From Panacagrimonas perspica (GTDB taxonomy: Bacteria; Pseudomonadota; Gammaproteobacteria; Nevskiales; Nevskiaceae): a DNA stretch of 64,000 nucleotides. The stretch spans positions 623,534 to 687,533 of the forward strand of contig NZ_SOBT01000008.1 in NCBI RefSeq assembly GCF_004364935.1, in the 5' to 3' direction. A model generated the notes under the pieces. That model was not told the origin of the DNA and made no database searches. It saw only the letters and a list, made by a program, of their open reading frames with translations. A program made the position numbers and the translations under genes. This document shows positions 28,690 to 38,565 of the stretch, in pieces; within the stretch, counting starts at the first letter, position 1; every line of letters starts with the position of its first letter.

Positions 28690-30333
28690 ATGGCTGCAAC
28701 CGACAAGTCACAGGCCCACTTCGACATCGTCGTCGTGGGTGCCGGGTTCTCCGGCATGTACATGGTGCATCGCGCGCGCGCCAGCGGCCTGCGCGTGAAA
28801 TGCTTTGAAGCAGGTGCCGGAGTCGGTGGCACCTGGTACTGGAATCGGTATCCGGGTGCCCGGGTCGACATCGAGAGCCTGGAATATTCCTACTCGTTCT
28901 CGGACACGCTGCAGAAAGAGTGGGAATGGACCGAGCGTTACGCTGCTCAGCCCGAGCTGCTCCGGTACGCCAATCACGTCGCCGACCGCTTCGACCTGCG
29001 TGAGGATATTGCGTTCGAAACCAAGGTGCAGTCTGCGATCTTCAATGACGAGGCCTTGCGCTGGGTCGTGCGGACCGATCGAGGAGGAGAGGTCACCGCG
29101 CAGTTCTGCATCTTCGCAACCGGGCTGATATCGGCTCCGCTGGATCCCGATTTTCCAGGCCTGGAGCAGTATCGGGGCGAGCAGTACCGGACCGCGCGCT
29201 GGCCCCATGAAGAGCCACAGTTCTGCGGAAAGCGGGTGGGCATCATCGGCACCGGGTCCAGCGGTATCCAGGTGATTCCGAAAGTGGCCGAGATCGCGAG
29301 TCATCTGACCGTTTTCCAGCGCACGCCTGCCTACACCGTTCCGCTCCGGAACGGTCCACCGGATCCGCAGAAGCTCGTCAAGGTCAAGGCCGAGTACGAG
29401 GGCCTGCGGAAGCTCGAGTTCAATTCCTTCGCGGGCTTCGTCATGGTGCACTCCAATCCGGAGCCGCCACCGACCAAGTCGGCACTGGAAGTCAGCGAGG
29501 AGGAGCGCCAGGCCGAGTACGAGAACCGCTGGGCGTCGGGCGGCCTCTGTCTGTACTACACCTATTCCGACGTTCTGATGAGCGATGCGGCCAACCAGAC
29601 GCTCAGTGATTTCGTGCGGGCGAAGATGAAGGCGCGCGTCAAGGATCCCGAGATCGCGGAGAAGCTCACGCCCTACGAGTATCCGATCCTGACCAAGCGG
29701 CTTTCTGCGGAGACCGATTACTGCGAGACCTTCAATCGCGACAACGTGAGGCTCGTGGACGTGCGCTCGACGCCGATCGAGACCTTCACCGAGACGGGCA
29801 TCCGGGTGGACGGCGAGCTCATCGAGCTCGATGCCGTGATCTTCGCCACCGGCTTCGATGTCATGACGGGCGCGATGGACCGGATCGATATCCGGGGACG
29901 CAAGGGTTTGACGCTCAAGCAGCGCTGGTCATCCGGGCACACGAGCTATCTGGGCATGATGACGCACGGCTTTCCGAACATGATCTGGATGAATGGTCCG
30001 GGCAGCCAGTTCTTCAATCCCATCCTGCAAGCGGAGTTCCAGGGGGACTGGATCGACAAGGTCATCAAGAGCCTCAAGGAGCGAGGGAAGACCTGCTTCG
30101 AAGCGACCGAGGAAAGCGAAGACGCCTGGATCAGGCTGAACGACGACATCGCCAACATGACCTTGTTCCCGAAGTCGAAGAACTACTACATGGGCGACAA
30201 CATTCCGGGGAAGGCGCGGAGGATCCTGTTCTATTTCGGCGGCTTTCCGTCGTATCGCAGCGCCTGTGAAACCGCTGCCCGCGATCTCGATTCATTCAAC
30301 CTGTCGGGCGAACTCAAGACCGTCACGGCCTGA
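28690..30333 (+). CDS. Flavin monooxygenase of the Baeyer-Villiger type
   Basis: A 547-residue class B flavoprotein monooxygenase. The FAD Rossmann motif GAGFSG (17-22) and the GGTWYWNRYPG segment (46-56) are typical of cyclohexanone/steroid monooxygenases, as is the NADPH site GTGSSG (187-192). The Baeyer-Villiger fingerprint FxGxxxHxxxWP reads YRGEQYRTARWP (161-172). So Phe is Tyr and the usually conserved His is Arg167. It starts 31 bp after the P450 with ggggag upstream. A likely role is inserting oxygen next to a ketone, perhaps one produced after P450 hydroxylation, but N- or S-oxidation is possible given the altered fingerprint. Confidence 0.9.
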   Translation: MAATDKSQAHFDIVVVGAGFSGMYMVHRARASGLRVKCFEAGAGVGGTWYWNRYPGARVDIESLEYSYSFSDTLQKEWEWTERYAAQPELLRYANHVADRFDLREDIAFETKVQSAIFNDEALRWVVRTDRGGEVTAQFCIFATGLISAPLDPDFPGLEQYRGEQYRTARWPHEEPQFCGKRVGIIGTGSSGIQVIPKVAEIASHLTVFQRTPAYTVPLRNGPPDPQKLVKVKAEYEGLRKLEFNSFAGFVMVHSNPEPPPTKSALEVSEEERQAEYENRWASGGLCLYYTYSDVLMSDAANQTLSDFVRAKMKARVKDPEIAEKLTPYEYPILTKRLSAETDYCETFNRDNVRLVDVRSTPIETFTETGIRVDGELIELDAVIFATGFDVMTGAMDRIDIRGRKGLTLKQRWSSGHTSYLGMMTHGFPNMIWMNGPGSQFFNPILQAEFQGDWIDKVIKSLKERGKTCFEATEESEDAWIRLNDDIANMTLFPKSKNYYMGDNIPGKARRILFYFGGFPSYRSACETAARDLDSFNLSGELKTVTA

Positions 30334-30380
30334 CTTCGCTCCCCTACACCGACTTCGGATCACGACCAAGAAAACTGCAC

Positions 30381-30836
30381 ATGGACAAACCACCACTGGA
30401 AAGTCGCTGGCTGGCGACTCTGAGCATCGCAATCGATCCGCCCACTGCGGTCGGGCCCGATCTGCTGCTGATCAATGTCGTCGAAGCCAGGCTGGATGGC
30501 CCGCGCATCAAGGCCAAGGTCATCCCGCCCAGCGGTGACTGGGTGCGGGTACAGCCCGGCGGCAACTGGAACCTGGATGTGCGGCTTGCGTTTCTCACCG
30601 ACGACGGCGAGGCGATCTTCTGCAAGTACAGCGGAGTCTTGCGCATGGACCCGGGACTGGGTGAGCGCCTGGCAGCGGGAGAGTCCGTCCCCGGATCAGA
30701 AATCTATCTGCGCGCCGCGCCCTGCTTCGAGACCCGCTCCGACAAATACGCGTGGCTCAACGACATGCTGGCGGTGGGCAAGATCACCGGCTTCGGCGGC
30801 GGCAAGGTGTCTTACGACATCTACGAGATCCTTTGA
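30381..30836 (+). CDS. DUF3237 family protein
   Basis: A 151-residue protein matching DUF3237, a small beta-barrel family often encoded beside catabolic oxygenases and of unknown biochemical role. Family-like segments are IKAKVIPPSGDWVRV, LDVRLAFLTDDGEAI and the C-terminal FETRSDKYAWLND with VSYDIYEI. No signal peptide. It lies 47 bp after the monooxygenase in the same direction, so it is probably the last gene of the operon. Its function is unknown; a substrate-binding or lactone-related role is only a guess. Confidence 0.85.
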   Translation: MDKPPLESRWLATLSIAIDPPTAVGPDLLLINVVEARLDGPRIKAKVIPPSGDWVRVQPGGNWNLDVRLAFLTDDGEAIFCKYSGVLRMDPGLGERLAAGESVPGSEIYLRAAPCFETRSDKYAWLNDMLAVGKITGFGGGKVSYDIYEIL

Positions 30837-31450
30837 TTTCGCCGGTGTGACGCATGGAACGCCTTCGCGTGTGACGGGCCGCGGAGGCGTCCGATCGGGC
30901 GCCTCGATCTTCAAGTCCCGGGGTCGCGATAGCGCTTCGCAGACGCCGCTCATTCGTGGGAGAGCTTGTCGATCGAGTGCGCCCGGTGCTGCTGCTCTGA
31001 CGCGGGAGAGTGGATCGTCGGCTCGAGGCGCCAGTGCCTCGGACGAAAGAGGACGCTTCGCGCATCCGACCGCCATCACGCGCCTGCCTAGATTTCAGCG
31101 ACGCCGCAACAGGGAACTCGATGGGTCACGCGGCTTTGCGTGACGGGGCTAACGAGCCGCCGGCGCGACTGTTGGGAGTCGATCTGCCTGCGAGGCCTCC
31201 AGCGACTCGCGCTGGCCCTGGCCGTTGCTGACGGAACCGGTGGTCGGCTTGGTCACGACCGCCTCGCGCGCCATTCCGGAATGGCTCGAAGGAATCCCGG
31301 AAGTGGGTGCGCCGCACATCACCCGGAACGGCGGCGCCGTGGACGGGAGTCGCGCGACAGGCCGCCCGCTCGAGTCGGCGCCGGCGACAGCCCATATTTC
31401 GCGGGCGACGCGACGTGCTGACATTCCAAATTTCGAACTGGCGGGAAGAT
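30837..31450. other. Non-coding stretch before tRNA-Pro
   Basis: No gene can be supported in these 614 bp. Frames on both strands are short, Arg/Ser/Pro-rich and lack any motif. The 3' end of tRNA-Pro faces this side, the typical edge for tRNA-targeting integration, but no integrase or repeat of the tRNA end was found. Confidence 0.45.
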
Positions 31451-31527
31451 TGGTCGGGGCGACAGGATTCGAACCTGCGACCTCTTGCTCCCGAAGCAAG
31501 CGCTCTACCAAGCTGAGCTACGCCCCG
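31451..31527 (-). tRNA. tRNA-Pro (anticodon CGG), CCA encoded
   Basis: On the minus strand the cloverleaf folds fully: acceptor cggggcg/cgccccg, D-arm with agctcagcttggtagagc, anticodon stem cttgc/gcaag around loop ttcggga (anticodon CGG), T-arm ggttcgaatcc, discriminator A and an encoded CCA (31451-31453). It is 77 nt long and lies 14 bp from the ispB stop. Confidence 0.97.
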
Positions 31528-31541
31528 ACTGGGATGTGTTG

Positions 31542-32513
31542 CTAACTGCTCCGGTCCGTTGCGAACCGGGTCAATTCCATCAGCGTTTCGCGCCAGGCCG
31601 AGGCCGGTAAATCGCGGATCGCTTGTCTCGCTTCGTCGGCATGCCGTTCGGCGAGCGCGCGAGTGTAGGGGATCGCTTCGGTCCGTTCAACGATCGCGAG
31701 AATCCGTTCGAGTTCGTCGACCTTGCCTTCGCGGATGGCGCTGCGAATCAGCGCGGCATCCTCGTCGGATCCGGTGCGCATGGCGTGGATCAGCGGCAGG
31801 GTTGGCTTTCCCTCCGATAGATCATTGCCCACTGCTTTTCCGCTGACCGCAGGGTCGCCGGTGTAATCGAGGACGTCGTCGATCATCTGGAACGCGATGC
31901 CCAGCGCATGCCCGTAGTCCCGAAGACGCTTCTGAAGATCCGGGCTGGCATCGGCCGCGATGGCGCCGAGTTCGCAGGCGGCGGCGAACAGGACCGCGGT
32001 CTTGAGTTCGATGACGCGCACGTAGCGCGCTTCGTCGACGTCCGGGTTGCCCTGATTCATCAACTGCAGGACTTCGCCTTCGGCGATGGCGTTCGTCGCA
32101 TCGGCCATCACGCGCATCACGGCGGGCTTCCCGACTTCCACCATCATCTGGAAGCTGCGCGAGTACAGGAAATCGCCCGACAGTACGGCGCCGGCGTTCC
32201 CCCAGACGGCATTCGCGGTCTTGCGGCCGCGGCGCAGGTCCGAATGGTCGACCACGTCGTCGTGCAGCAGCGTGGCGGTGTGGATGAATTCGACGACGGC
32301 CGCGAGTTGCCGGCGGCTCGACTCATCCTTGCTGCCCAGCGCGCACGCGGCCAGAAGCACCAGGGCGGGCCGCAGGCGCTTGCCTCCGGCGGTGACGATA
32401 TAGCCCCCGATCTCGTTGATCAGGGCCACTTCGGACGACAGGCGCGCGCGGATCACGGCATCGACCCCGCGCATGTCGTCGGCAATCGGGGTCAGGAGAG
32501 TTTTGAGGTCCAT
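31542..32513 (-). CDS. ispB: Octaprenyl/polyprenyl diphosphate synthase
   Basis: A 323-residue trans-prenyltransferase that makes the side chain of ubiquinone or menaquinone. The two Asp-rich metal motifs are LLHDDVVDHSDLRRG near residue 80 and QMIDDVLDYTG near residue 210. GGKRLRP near residue 45 is also diagnostic. Divergence from rplU-rpmA-obgE is the standard arrangement for the long-chain IspB and separates it from the farnesyl enzyme IspA. Exact chain length (C40 or other) cannot be fixed by eye. Confidence 0.95.
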   Translation of the reverse strand: MDLKTLLTPIADDMRGVDAVIRARLSSEVALINEIGGYIVTAGGKRLRPALVLLAACALGSKDESSRRQLAAVVEFIHTATLLHDDVVDHSDLRRGRKTANAVWGNAGAVLSGDFLYSRSFQMMVEVGKPAVMRVMADATNAIAEGEVLQLMNQGNPDVDEARYVRVIELKTAVLFAAACELGAIAADASPDLQKRLRDYGHALGIAFQMIDDVLDYTGDPAVSGKAVGNDLSEGKPTLPLIHAMRTGSDEDAALIRSAIREGKVDELERILAIVERTEAIPYTRALAERHADEARQAIRDLPASAWRETLMELTRFATDRSS

Positions 32514-32590
32514 GAGCGCAAGGGATCGAGGCGCGCGATGCTAGGGAGGCGCGGAGTCGCGGTCAACGCGGGCAAGCCTGTGATTTTAGA

Positions 32591-32619
32591 TTGACGATTC
32601 GACGGCACACCCATAAACT
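32591..32619 (+). promoter_or_regulatory. Sigma-70-type promoter of rplU-rpmA
   Basis: A -35 box ttgacg (32591-32596) and a -10 box taaact (32614-32619) have a 17-bp spacer, ending about 60 bp before rplU. It lies in the divergent region with ispB. Confidence 0.6.
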
Positions 32620-32677
32620 TCGCGACCTTTTTCAAGCTTGGCCAGCACTTGGCAGGCAGTTGCGGGAGCAAGAACCG

Positions 32678-32989
32678 ATGTACGCCGTGATCAAGACCGG
32701 GGGCAAGCAGTACCGCGTTGCCTCGGGTGAAACCCTGAAGATTGAAACCCTGGTTGCCGATGTCGGCAGCACCGTCTCCTTTGACGAAGTCCTGCTGGTT
32801 GGCGAGGGCGAGTCGGTGAAGGTCGGCGCTCCTCTGCTTGCGGGCGGTTCGGTGAAGGCCGAAGTCCTCGCGCATGGTCGCGGCGACAAGATCCGCATCG
32901 TGAAGCATCGTCGTCGCAAGCACTATCACAAGGAAATGGGCCATCGGCAGAACTTCACGCAAGTGAAGATCACCGAGATCGTCGCCTAA
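32678..32989 (+). CDS. rplU: 50S ribosomal protein L21
   Basis: A 103-residue L21 with the diagnostic N-terminus [18 protein letters not shown] and C-terminal [19 protein letters not shown] region. The ATG at 32678 is preceded by gggagcaagaacc; the longer open frame to 32591 runs back into the promoter. Followed after 15 bp by rpmA. Confidence 0.98.
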   Translation: MYAVIKTGGKQYRVASGETLKIETLVADVGSTVSFDEVLLVGEGESVKVGAPLLAGGSVKAEVLAHGRGDKIRIVKHRRRKHYHKEMGHRQNFTQVKITEIVA

Positions 32990-33004
32990 TCCCGGAGCAC
33001 TGAA

Positions 33005-33262
33005 ATGGCACATAAAAAAGCAGGCGGCTCAACCCGCAATGGTCGTGATTCCAAGTCCAAGCGCCTCGGCGTCAAGCGCTTCGGCGGTGAACTGGTCATC
33101 GCGGGCAACATCATCATCCGCCAGCGTGGTACCGAGTATCACCCCGGCGTGAACGTCGGCCTGGGCAAGGATCACACGATCTTTGCGCTGACCGATGGCA
33201 AGGTGTTGTTCAAGGCCCGTGGCCCCAAGAACCGCACGCACGTCGACGTGGTTCCTGCCTAA
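33005..33262 (+). CDS. rpmA: 50S ribosomal protein L27
   Basis: An 85-residue L27. The N-terminus [20 protein letters not shown], which reaches toward the peptidyl-transferase centre, begins directly with the mature-type AHKK, so no pre-sequence is present. The body [16 protein letters not shown] is also typical. A strong terminator follows. Confidence 0.98.
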   Translation: MAHKKAGGSTRNGRDSKSKRLGVKRFGGELVIAGNIIIRQRGTEYHPGVNVGLGKDHTIFALTDGKVLFKARGPKNRTHVDVVPA

Positions 33263-35532
<2,270 letters not shown>

Positions 35533-35550
35533 GACGCACCGCGGCGAACA

Positions 35551-35582
35551 ATAAAAAAGGCGCGGGCCGAAGCCCGCGCCTT
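35551..35582 (-). terminator. Rho-independent terminator of rpsT
   Basis: A 9-bp GC-rich stem (ggcgcgggc / gcccgcgcc, loop of four) is followed on the minus strand by a run of six T, ending about 20 bp past the rpsT stop. On the plus strand there is no T-run, so it mainly serves rpsT, though it also lies 20 bp after proB. Confidence 0.88.
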
Positions 35583-35600
35583 GCGCCACGACCTGATGAC

Positions 35601-35864
35601 TCAGGCGAGCGCGGCGATGTGCGCCGTCAGGCGGCTCTTGTGACGAGCAGCCTTGTTCTTGTGGATCATGCCGCGGTTCGCGTAACGATCCAGCACGGGA
35701 ACCATGGCGGCGTAGGCGGCGAGGGCGCCGGCCTTGTCCTTGGCATCAACGGCCTTGACGACCTTCTTGATGGTGGTGCGGATCATCGAGCGCTGACCTG
35801 CGTTGCGCGCGCGAGCCTTGACGGCTTGACGGGCGCGCTTCTTTGCGCTGGCGGTGTTGGCCAA
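35601..35864 (-). CDS. rpsT: 30S ribosomal protein S20 (TTG start)
   Basis: An 87-residue S20, highly basic, beginning [20 protein letters not shown] with the C-terminal [19 protein letters not shown]. The only start matching the family is TTG at 35864, with aggag 8 bases upstream. S20 genes of gammaproteobacteria are known to use this weak UUG start for autoregulation. A longer open frame to 36083 runs through the promoter and is rejected. Confidence 0.95.
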   Translation of the reverse strand: MANTASAKKRARQAVKARARNAGQRSMIRTTIKKVVKAVDAKDKAGALAAYAAMVPVLDRYANRGMIHKNKAARHKSRLTAHIAALA

Positions 35865-35954
35865 AACGTACTCCTGGTGAATCAAATCGTTGAGGGATAT
35901 TTCCGTCGCAGCCCACGCGATAATCGCGTGATCCCTGACGAAAAAAAGCGCGGT

Positions 35955-35983
35955 AGTATTGTGAGCCGTATCCCCCTTGTCAA
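35955..35983 (-). promoter_or_regulatory. Sigma-70-type promoter of rpsT
   Basis: Reading the minus strand: a perfect -35 box ttgaca (35983-35978), 17-bp spacer, -10 box aatact (35960-35955), about 90 bp before the rpsT start codon. The murJ promoter must lie on the other strand of the same region. Confidence 0.65.
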
Positions 35984-36022
35984 CGCTCGCGGAATGCCAG
36001 CCTCCTTGCCGCGAACCGCGCC

Positions 36023-37573
36023 ATGTCTTCGTCCCGCCTGCTGAAATCGACCGGCATCGTCGGTCTGATGACGCTGCTGTCACGCGTCCTGGGCTTCGTG
36101 CGCGACATCCTGTTCGCCTCGTTCTTCGGCGCGGGCGCGGCCATGGACGTGTTCCTGCTGGCGCTGAAGATCCCCAACTTCGGTCGGCGCGTGTTCGCGG
36201 AGGGCGCTCTTTCGCAGGCCTTTGTCCCGGTTTTCACCGAGGTGAAGGCCAACGGGACGCACGAGGACGTGCGCCAACTGTTTGATGTCGTTGCTGGAAC
36301 CCTGGGGACCGTGCTGGCGCTGGTCACCTTGATCGGATGCCTTGGCGCACCGCTGATGGTCTGGGTGTTCGCGCCGGGCATCGCGACGGACCCGGCGCGC
36401 CATGCGCTGGCCACCGAGCTGCTGCGATGGACCTTCCCCTACCTGATGCTGATCTCGCTGACCGCGCTGGCGGGTGCGGTCCTGAACTCGTTCGGGCGCT
36501 TCGCGGTGCCTGCGTTCACGCCGGTGATCCTGAACATCTGCCTGATCGGCACCGTTTTCGTCGACGCCGAATCCGTGCGCGTGCTGGCCGTCGGCGTCTT
36601 CATCGCCGGCATCGTCCAGTTGCTGTTCCAGCTCCCCTGGCTGGCCCGGCTGCGCCTGTGGCCGCGCCCGAAATGGGGCGGCAAGGATCCGCGGGTGCGC
36701 AAGATCGTGAAGCTGATGGCGCCGATCGTGTTCGGGTCTTCGGTCGCCCAGATCAGCCTGCTGCTGGATACCGTCATCGCCTCGATGCTGTTCGCCGGCA
36801 GCCTGAGCTGGCTCTACTACGCCGACCGCCTGATGGAGTTCCCGCTCGGCATCTTCTCGATCGCGGTGGCCACCGTGATCCTGCCCAGCCTGTCGGCCCA
36901 GCACGTGGCGCAATCCACGACGCGGTTCAGCGAGACGCTGGATTGGGCGCTACGTGTGTTGCTGCTGGTGGGCGTTCCGGCTACTGCCGGCCTGATCCTG
37001 CTGGCCGGCCCGCTGGTCAGCACCTTGTTCCTGCACGGGCAATTCAGCCTGCGCGACCTCGACATGACCCGCTGGGCGCTGATGGCCTACGCGTTCGCGT
37101 TCCTCGGCATCTCGCTGGTGAAAGTGCTCGTTCCGGCCTTCTACGCGCGCCAGCAGACCGGCATCCCGGTGCGCTACGGCGTGATTTCGCTGGTGCTGGG
37201 CATGCTCACGAGTCTGAGCCTGGTCGGACTCGGGTTCTGGTTCGAATGGACGGCGCCGCACGTGGCCCTGGCCTGCGCCACGTCGGCCAGTTCGCTACTC
37301 AATGCCGGCCTGCTGTACCGCCGCCTGCGCCGCGACGGCGTCTACGTGCCGCGACCGGGTTGGGGCGCCTATATGGCGCGTCTGGGCGTGGCGCTGGCGG
37401 CAATGGTCGTCGTGGTCTGGTTTCTGGGCGGCTCGCTGGAGAGCTGGACCGCGGCGCGCCTGCACGAGCGCGTGCTGCGCCTGGCGATCCTGGTGGCCGC
37501 TTCGATGGCCAGCTATTTCTCCGTGCTGTGGGTCAGCGGCTTGCGCATCTCGCATTTCCGCGCGCAGACCTGA
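36023..37573 (+). CDS. murJ: Lipid II flippase MurJ
   Basis: A 516-residue polytopic inner-membrane protein of the MOP superfamily that flips lipid II to the periplasmic face. The first segment ([34 protein letters not shown]) with the conserved Arg residues, the FRRV-like [20 protein letters not shown] motif and about 14 hydrophobic stretches are visible. It is divergent from rpsT and followed by ribF. Confidence 0.97.
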   Translation: MSSSRLLKSTGIVGLMTLLSRVLGFVRDILFASFFGAGAAMDVFLLALKIPNFGRRVFAEGALSQAFVPVFTEVKANGTHEDVRQLFDVVAGTLGTVLALVTLIGCLGAPLMVWVFAPGIATDPARHALATELLRWTFPYLMLISLTALAGAVLNSFGRFAVPAFTPVILNICLIGTVFVDAESVRVLAVGVFIAGIVQLLFQLPWLARLRLWPRPKWGGKDPRVRKIVKLMAPIVFGSSVAQISLLLDTVIASMLFAGSLSWLYYADRLMEFPLGIFSIAVATVILPSLSAQHVAQSTTRFSETLDWALRVLLLVGVPATAGLILLAGPLVSTLFLHGQFSLRDLDMTRWALMAYAFAFLGISLVKVLVPAFYARQQTGIPVRYGVISLVLGMLTSLSLVGLGFWFEWTAPHVALACATSASSLLNAGLLYRRLRRDGVYVPRPGWGAYMARLGVALAAMVVVVWFLGGSLESWTAARLHERVLRLAILVAASMASYFSVLWVSGLRISHFRAQT

Positions 37574-37607
37574 GGGTTATCCCCATGCTGGTCGATATAC
37601 TTGCGCG

Positions 37608-38549
37608 ATGATCGAACCGCTTCGCATCGAATTGGTTCGCGGCCTGCATAACCTGCGACCGCGGCACCGCGGCTGCGCGCTGACCGTGGGCAAGTTCGAT
37701 GGCATCCACCTGGGCCATCAGGTCCTGCTGGAACGGACCCGCGACGAGGCGCGCAGGGCCGGCGTGCCGGCGGCCGTGCTCAGTTTCGATCCTTCGCCGC
37801 GCGACTTCTTTCACAAGGATCGGGCGCCGCCGCGCATCTCCAGCCTGCGCGACAAGCTGGCCGCGCTTCAGCACTACGGCATCGACCGCCTCGTGCTCGT
37901 GCGCTTCGACCAGTGCATCGCCAACATCCCGCCCAAGGCTTTTCTCGAAGAGGTGTTGCTGGCCAAGCTCGGAGCGTCCGCGCTGATCGTCGGCGACGAC
38001 CTTCGCTTCGGCCGCAACCGCTCGGGTGACATCCAGTACCTGCGCAGCCGGGCCGACGAACTCGGCTACCGCGTGCTGGCGGTCGACACGATCGAGGTCG
38101 GCGGCGAGCGCTGCAGTTCCAGCGCGGTGCGTGAAGCCCTGAGCAACACGGACTTCCCGAGAGTCGAACGCCTGCTCGGTCGGCCGTACCGCGTGACCGG
38201 TCGCATCCGCAAAGGCCTGCAACTCGGACGCCAGCTCGACATGCCCACGGCGAACATCTCGGTGCGCAAGCGGCTTGCCATTCCGTACGGCGTCTACGCG
38301 GTCGTCGCGCGCGAGGGTGATCGCACCTGGAAGGGCGTGGCCAGCCTCGGCATCCGCCCGACGTTGAACCTGAGCCAGTGCCTGCTGGAGACGCACCTGT
38401 TCGATACGCAGGTGGATCTGTACGGCCGCGTGCTCGAGGTGGAGTTCCGGCATTTCCTGCGCCCGGAATTGAAGTTCGACTCGATCGACCTGCTCAAGAA
38501 ACAGATGCACGAAGACGCAACGGCGGCCCGCCGGCTGCTCGATTCCTGA
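37608..38549 (+). CDS. ribF: Bifunctional riboflavin kinase/FAD synthetase
   Basis: Makes FMN and then FAD from riboflavin. The N-terminal nucleotidyltransferase shows TVGKFDGIHLGHQVLLE with the HxGH-like motif, and VGDDLRFGRNRSGD. The C-terminal kinase begins PYRVTGRIRKGLQLGRQLDMPTAN and includes GVASLGIRPT. 313 residues is typical. The ATG at 37608 excludes a longer frame inside murJ. It lies 16 bp before ileS, the usual neighbour. Confidence 0.97.
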   Translation: MIEPLRIELVRGLHNLRPRHRGCALTVGKFDGIHLGHQVLLERTRDEARRAGVPAAVLSFDPSPRDFFHKDRAPPRISSLRDKLAALQHYGIDRLVLVRFDQCIANIPPKAFLEEVLLAKLGASALIVGDDLRFGRNRSGDIQYLRSRADELGYRVLAVDTIEVGGERCSSSAVREALSNTDFPRVERLLGRPYRVTGRIRKGLQLGRQLDMPTANISVRKRLAIPYGVYAVVAREGDRTWKGVASLGIRPTLNLSQCLLETHLFDTQVDLYGRVLEVEFRHFLRPELKFDSIDLLKKQMHEDATAARRLLDS

Positions 38550-38565
38550 AGACCTGACCCCAATC

